Of a DNA stretch of 10,084 nt, positions 7,435 through 10,084 are shown piece after piece. Origin of the DNA: Thiopontia sp013349825 (GTDB lineage Bacteria > Pseudomonadota > Gammaproteobacteria > GCF-002020875); the NCBI GenBank assembly GCA_963981015.1, contig CAXCCG010000084.1, forward strand, positions 1 through 10,084. Reading direction: 5' to 3'. A program made the position numbers and the translations under genes. The notes under the pieces are model-generated. The model had not been told where the DNA came from and made no database searches. It worked only from the letters and a program-made list of their open reading frames with translations. Each line of letters begins with the position of its first letter. The first letter of the stretch is position 1.

Positions 7435-10084
7435 ATGGCAATCCCAACCCAGCCAACTAACCGTAATTCTGATCTGATGTCGTATGCAACCGTTTCGGCG
7501 GCTGCTGACACCAATGATATCTTTACGGTCCTCTCTTCTGAGTTGCTACTCAAGGGCGAGTATAGCCGGAGCGGAGATGATTTGGTTATTCGTGGGGCGA
7601 TGGGAGAGGAGATTCGGGTTGAGGGCTACTTCTCAGGGGATGTGCCTCCCACGCTGCAGACTGCAGATGGTGCTGCAATTATCCCTGAGATCGTCGAAAA
7701 ACTGCTGGTCAACACCGATTCTGTGCAGGTGGCCGGGCCAGCCGGTTCGATTGCGATTCCCGAAATGCTGGGTGATCCGATTGGTGCGGTTGATACCGTG
7801 GGTAAAGATGGCAACATCACCGCAAAGGGTTCTGATGGCGTAATCCGTATCCTCAAGGAGGGTGATCCCATCTACAAGGATGATGTCATCGAGACCGAAG
7901 GCAACTCAACCATTGGTCTGAAGATGCTGGACGATACCAGCTTCCAGATGGGTGCCAGTACCCGTGCCATTCTCGATGAATATAACTATAACGCTGCTAC
8001 AGAGACAGGCCGCTTTGAGGCGACCATTCTGGAAGGAGTTTTCCGTTATGCCAGTGGACATTTGGGTGGCCTGGATAAGGGTACCCATACTGTTCTTAAA
8101 ACCCCAACCGCACAGTTGGGTGTGCGTGGCTCCGAGTTGGAAGGGCAGGTTACAGCGGATGGAACAACAACCTTTGTCCATCGTGAAGGAATTCTCGATG
8201 TTTCGGATGCTTGGGGACGTGGCTCTGTAACCCTAGTGGAGCCGGGTACCGCATCTGCTGTCAGCTTCAGACCTGGGCCACCCGAGCCTATTTTTGAGGC
8301 ACCGGAGGCAATTACCCAAATCTTCGAAGAGATGTTACCGCCAGTTCCCGATTTTGTAATAGAAGCCAATGAGGCAGAAGCAGCAGAAGAGGAGCCAGAG
8401 GAAGAGGCTACAGAAGAAGAGGTTTTAGAAGAGGAAGCGGCCACTGCAGAAGAAGAGGTAGGTGATGAGGTTGCTAACGCAGAAGAGGTCATTGAAGAGG
8501 TTCCACTGGAAGAGGAGTTATTAGAGGAAGGTCTGGTTGAAGAGGAGTTGTTGCAAGAGGTCGTTGAGGAGACAGCTATAGAAACTCTTCAGGAAGAGGT
8601 AAAACCAGAAGACCTTACAGCCGAAGAGCTGAACGCTTTAGATGCCTCAGCTGCTGGAGGAGAGGTTATTACAGATTCAGAATTTGTTTATGAACGATCT
8701 GAAGCATTGAACATTGAGGAAACAGTTGACGAACCTGAGGAAGCACAAACAGCAACAGAAGCTACAGTTCAGCAAGTTGATGATGTGGTGAGAACAGTGA
8801 ATGAGGCGGTTATTGCTGCTGAGGTGAATGAAGTACCTGTCGCAGAGGCCGTAATTACTAATGTCGAGGAAGATGGCTCAATTACCGGGCAGCTCCAGGC
8901 AACAGGCAATGACCTATCCGAAAGTGCAGCATTAAGCTTCAGTGCAACTGCTGATGTTGATGGTTTGATAGTTAATAGCGATGGAACATACAGCTTTGAT
9001 GCCTCCTCTTATGACAGTTTGAATGAAGGAGAGCAGCAGACCATTGAGGTCCCTGTAGTGGTTACCGATGAACAAGGGGCTGCAGACACCACGACACTGA
9101 CCATTAATTTGACAGGCACTGAGGATGCACCGGTTATTGAAGGTGTCAACACAGCCGTTCTGGCCGAAAATATAGAGGCTCAGAGTGGTGAAGAGGTCAG
9201 TAGCGTCTCTGGACAGCTGACGGCTACAGATGCAGATGCAATAGATACCCCAACTTTTACCGTAGAGTCTCAGGCGGGAGCCTATGGTGAACTCTCAATT
9301 ACAGCGGATGGTAACTGGACCTATACCCAAACAGACCTCAGCTTGGCTGAAGATGAGGTGGTCGTAGAGTCATTTATTGTAACGGCTAAAACCTTAGATG
9401 GAGAGCAAGTCACTGAAACTGTACAGGTTGAAGTGAGTGGTGGAAATACAGCGCCTGTTGCTGTGGCAGCTGAAGCAGTGGTGAGTGAAGGTGCCCTTTT
9501 TAAGGGTCAAATAGAAGCAACAGATGTTGATTTACCTGAAGGTGCTGAGCTGACTTTTTCAACAGATGCAACTGTAGAAGGTCTCACTTTAAATACAGAT
9601 GGTTCCTATAGCTTTGATGCAGCAAGCTATGACAGCTTAGGTGCAGGTGAGACTCAAACCATTAAAGTACCTGTTACTGTTACAGATGACTGGAATGAAA
9701 TAACAACCACCACCTTGACCATCAACCTGACCGGCAGCGAAGATGCGCCGGTGATAAGCGGCACCAGCAGTGGAGCGCTGGTAGAAGATACAGCGAGTGT
9801 GAGTGGACAGCTGAGCGTGAGCGATGCGGATGATGAAGACAGCCCTGCGTTTAACGAAGAGAGCCTGAGCGGTACCTACGGATCGCTGAGCATAGATGCA
9901 GACGGCAGCTGGACCTACACGCCAGACAGCAGCATAAATAGTCTGAATGCAGGAGAGAGTGCGAGCGAGAGCTTCACCGTGACAGCGGAAACGGCGGATG
10001 GAGAGATAGTGACCCAGCAGGTGACCGTGAACCTGACCGGCAGCGAAGATGCGCCGGTGATAAGCGGCACCAGCAGTGGAGCGC
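7435..10084 (+). CDS. Giant type I-secreted adhesin: FecR domain, Glu-rich linker, VCBS repeats (5' part, runs off the window)
   Basis: The frame is open from the ATG at 7435 to the window end: 883 codons with no stop, so the C-terminus and secretion signal are not visible. There is no N-terminal signal peptide, as expected for a type I substrate. Residues 1-131 hold a beta-rich lead-in. Residues about 132-270 resemble a FecR domain: KEGDPIYKDDVIET, a DDTSFQMG strand, an LDEYNY stretch, GVFRYASG and the closing KTPTAQLGVRGSE (R231). Residues about 310-389 are extremely Glu-rich and probably disordered. SAAG at 405-408 is the only AAG core seen and is a candidate LapG site. From about 465, VCBS/cadherin-like modules alternate in two types, many ending in LTGxEDAPVI. 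It should be the surface adhesin exported by LapB-LapC. The usual LapA retention module is not recognised; the FecR region may replace it. A FecR signalling role is the main alternative. Confidence 0.9.
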   Translation, partial: MAIPTQPTNRNSDLMSYATVSAAADTNDIFTVLSSELLLKGEYSRSGDDLVIRGAMGEEIRVEGYFSGDVPPTLQTADGAAIIPEIVEKLLVNTDSVQVAGPAGSIAIPEMLGDPIGAVDTVGKDGNITAKGSDGVIRILKEGDPIYKDDVIETEGNSTIGLKMLDDTSFQMGASTRAILDEYNYNAATETGRFEATILEGVFRYASGHLGGLDKGTHTVLKTPTAQLGVRGSELEGQVTADGTTTFVHREGILDVSDAWGRGSVTLVEPGTASAVSFRPGPPEPIFEAPEAITQIFEEMLPPVPDFVIEANEAEAAEEEPEEEATEEEVLEEEAATAEEEVGDEVANAEEVIEEVPLEEELLEEGLVEEELLQEVVEETAIETLQEEVKPEDLTAEELNALDASAAGGEVITDSEFVYERSEALNIEETVDEPEEAQTATEATVQQVDDVVRTVNEAVIAAEVNEVPVAEAVITNVEEDGSITGQLQATGNDLSESAALSFSATADVDGLIVNSDGTYSFDASSYDSLNEGEQQTIEVPVVVTDEQGAADTTTLTINLTGTEDAPVIEGVNTAVLAENIEAQSGEEVSSVSGQLTATDADAIDTPTFTVESQAGAYGELSITADGNWTYTQTDLSLAEDEVVVESFIVTAKTLDGEQVTETVQVEVSGGNTAPVAVAAEAVVSEGALFKGQIEATDVDLPEGAELTFSTDATVEGLTLNTDGSYSFDAASYDSLGAGETQTIKVPVTVTDDWNEITTTTLTINLTGSEDAPVISGTSSGALVEDTASVSGQLSVSDADDEDSPAFNEESLSGTYGSLSIDADGSWTYTPDSSINSLNAGESASESFTVTAETADGEIVTQQVTVNLTGSEDAPVISGTSSGA
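8362..8601 (+). other. Glu-rich acidic linker with strand-biased purine tracts
   Basis: Residues about 310-389 of the adhesin are dominated by Glu in runs such as EEEPEEEA and EEELLEEG, with Val, Leu and Ala between. The plus strand is strongly purine-biased here (repeated gaagaggag). The segment separates the FecR domain from the extracellular repeats and lies just before the candidate protease site. It may be a flexible spacer through the secretion channel or a cation-binding stretch; both ideas are inference. Confidence 0.75.
8647..8658 (+). other. Candidate LapG cleavage site (SAAG) in the adhesin
   Basis: The codons spell S405-A406-A407-G408, in the context DASAAGGEV. Characterised LapG cuts LapA between two alanines in TAAG, and related targets have variants at the first position. 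In the visible protein this is the only AAG core. It lies after the FecR domain and acidic linker and before the first repeat module, where a cut would free the adhesive part. Ser at the first position is not a standard variant known to me. Confidence 0.4.
8827..10084 (+). repeat. Alternating VCBS/cadherin-like protein modules (A-B-A-B)
   Basis: Two module types alternate. Type A (residues about 465-562 and 671-768) has a GLxxNxDGxYSFDAxSYDSL core and an xTIxVPVxVTD strand. Type B (about 563-670 and 769-870) has a YGxLSIxADGxWTYT core and an ESFxVTAxTxDGE strand. Three of the four end with LTGxEDAPVI; B1 ends with the divergent VSGGNTAPV. Equivalent GQ(L/I) positions are 618 bp apart for A1-A2 and 594 bp apart for B1-B2, so the higher-order unit is about 200 residues. 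Such domains usually form long stalks, often calcium-stiffened. Confidence 0.8.
9724..10084 (+). repeat. Start of near-identical DNA repeats, 306-bp period
   Basis: The 55 bases at 9724-9778 recur exactly at 10030-10084, a spacing of 306 bp (102 codons). They encode NLTGSEDAPVISGTSSGA, the junction between modules. The second copy runs to the window edge, so the identity may continue. Since the copies flank a type B module, the array beyond the window is probably a run of nearly identical type B repeats. Confidence 0.85.

Noticed and set aside
7484..7843. Plus-strand open frame of 119 codons inside the adhesin 5' end
   Set aside because: Out of frame with the adhesin, Arg/Leu-rich without family resemblance; the adhesin frame at 7435 carries clear FecR and VCBS domains.
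8046..8492. Minus-strand open frame of 148 codons, rich in Ser and Ala
   Set aside because: It is the antisense of the Glu-rich linker and FecR end (gaa/gag read backwards give Ser/Leu codons). It has no recognisable domain and opposes a well-supported gene.
9724..10084. CRISPR-like or mobile-element repeat
   Set aside because: The 306-bp spacing is in frame and encodes VCBS module junctions, so this is a protein repeat array. No short repeats with unique spacers and no transposase were seen.

Overview
The window carries most of a Lap-type biofilm adhesion circuit: a type I secretion system, its giant surface adhesin, and the c-di-GMP-controlled protease switch that keeps or releases the adhesin. 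Gene content (LapD/LapG pair, LapB/LapC transporter, TolC-family outer membrane protein) and protein style point to a gammaproteobacterium, probably aquatic. I cannot name a genus. Base composition looks moderate, apart from AT-rich intergenic stretches.

Layout. At the left edge, 2-370 (+) is the C-terminal end of a TolC/LapE-like outer membrane protein. Convergent with it is a minus-strand cluster, read right to left: a small conserved hypothetical protein (3168-3524), lapG (2386-3123) and lapD (404-2383). A 265-bp AT-rich divergent region (3525-3789) follows, with a well-matched sigma-54 (-24/-12) promoter facing lapB. Then come lapB (3790-5943) and lapC (5933-7291), which overlap by 11 bp. 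After a 143-bp gap with its own promoter-like -10 box, a very large adhesin gene starts at 7435 and runs off the right edge with at least 883 codons.

How the parts should work together (family knowledge plus inference). LapB (inner-membrane ABC exporter), LapC (membrane fusion protein) and the TolC-like protein form the channel that exports the adhesin. LapG is a periplasmic calcium-dependent cysteine protease that clips the adhesin N-terminus and so frees it from the cell. LapD is an inner-membrane receptor with degenerate GGDEF and EAL domains; when bound to c-di-GMP it sequesters LapG, so the adhesin stays on the surface.

The unusual part is the adhesin. I recognise a FecR-type domain near its N-terminus, then a very Glu-rich linker with a candidate LapG site (SAAG), then alternating VCBS/cadherin-like modules. 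The modules become near-identical DNA repeats with shifted codon use at the right edge. Other points of interest are the sigma-54 promoter, a 12-bp tandem repeat in the LapG signal sequence, and substitutions in LapD catalytic motifs.
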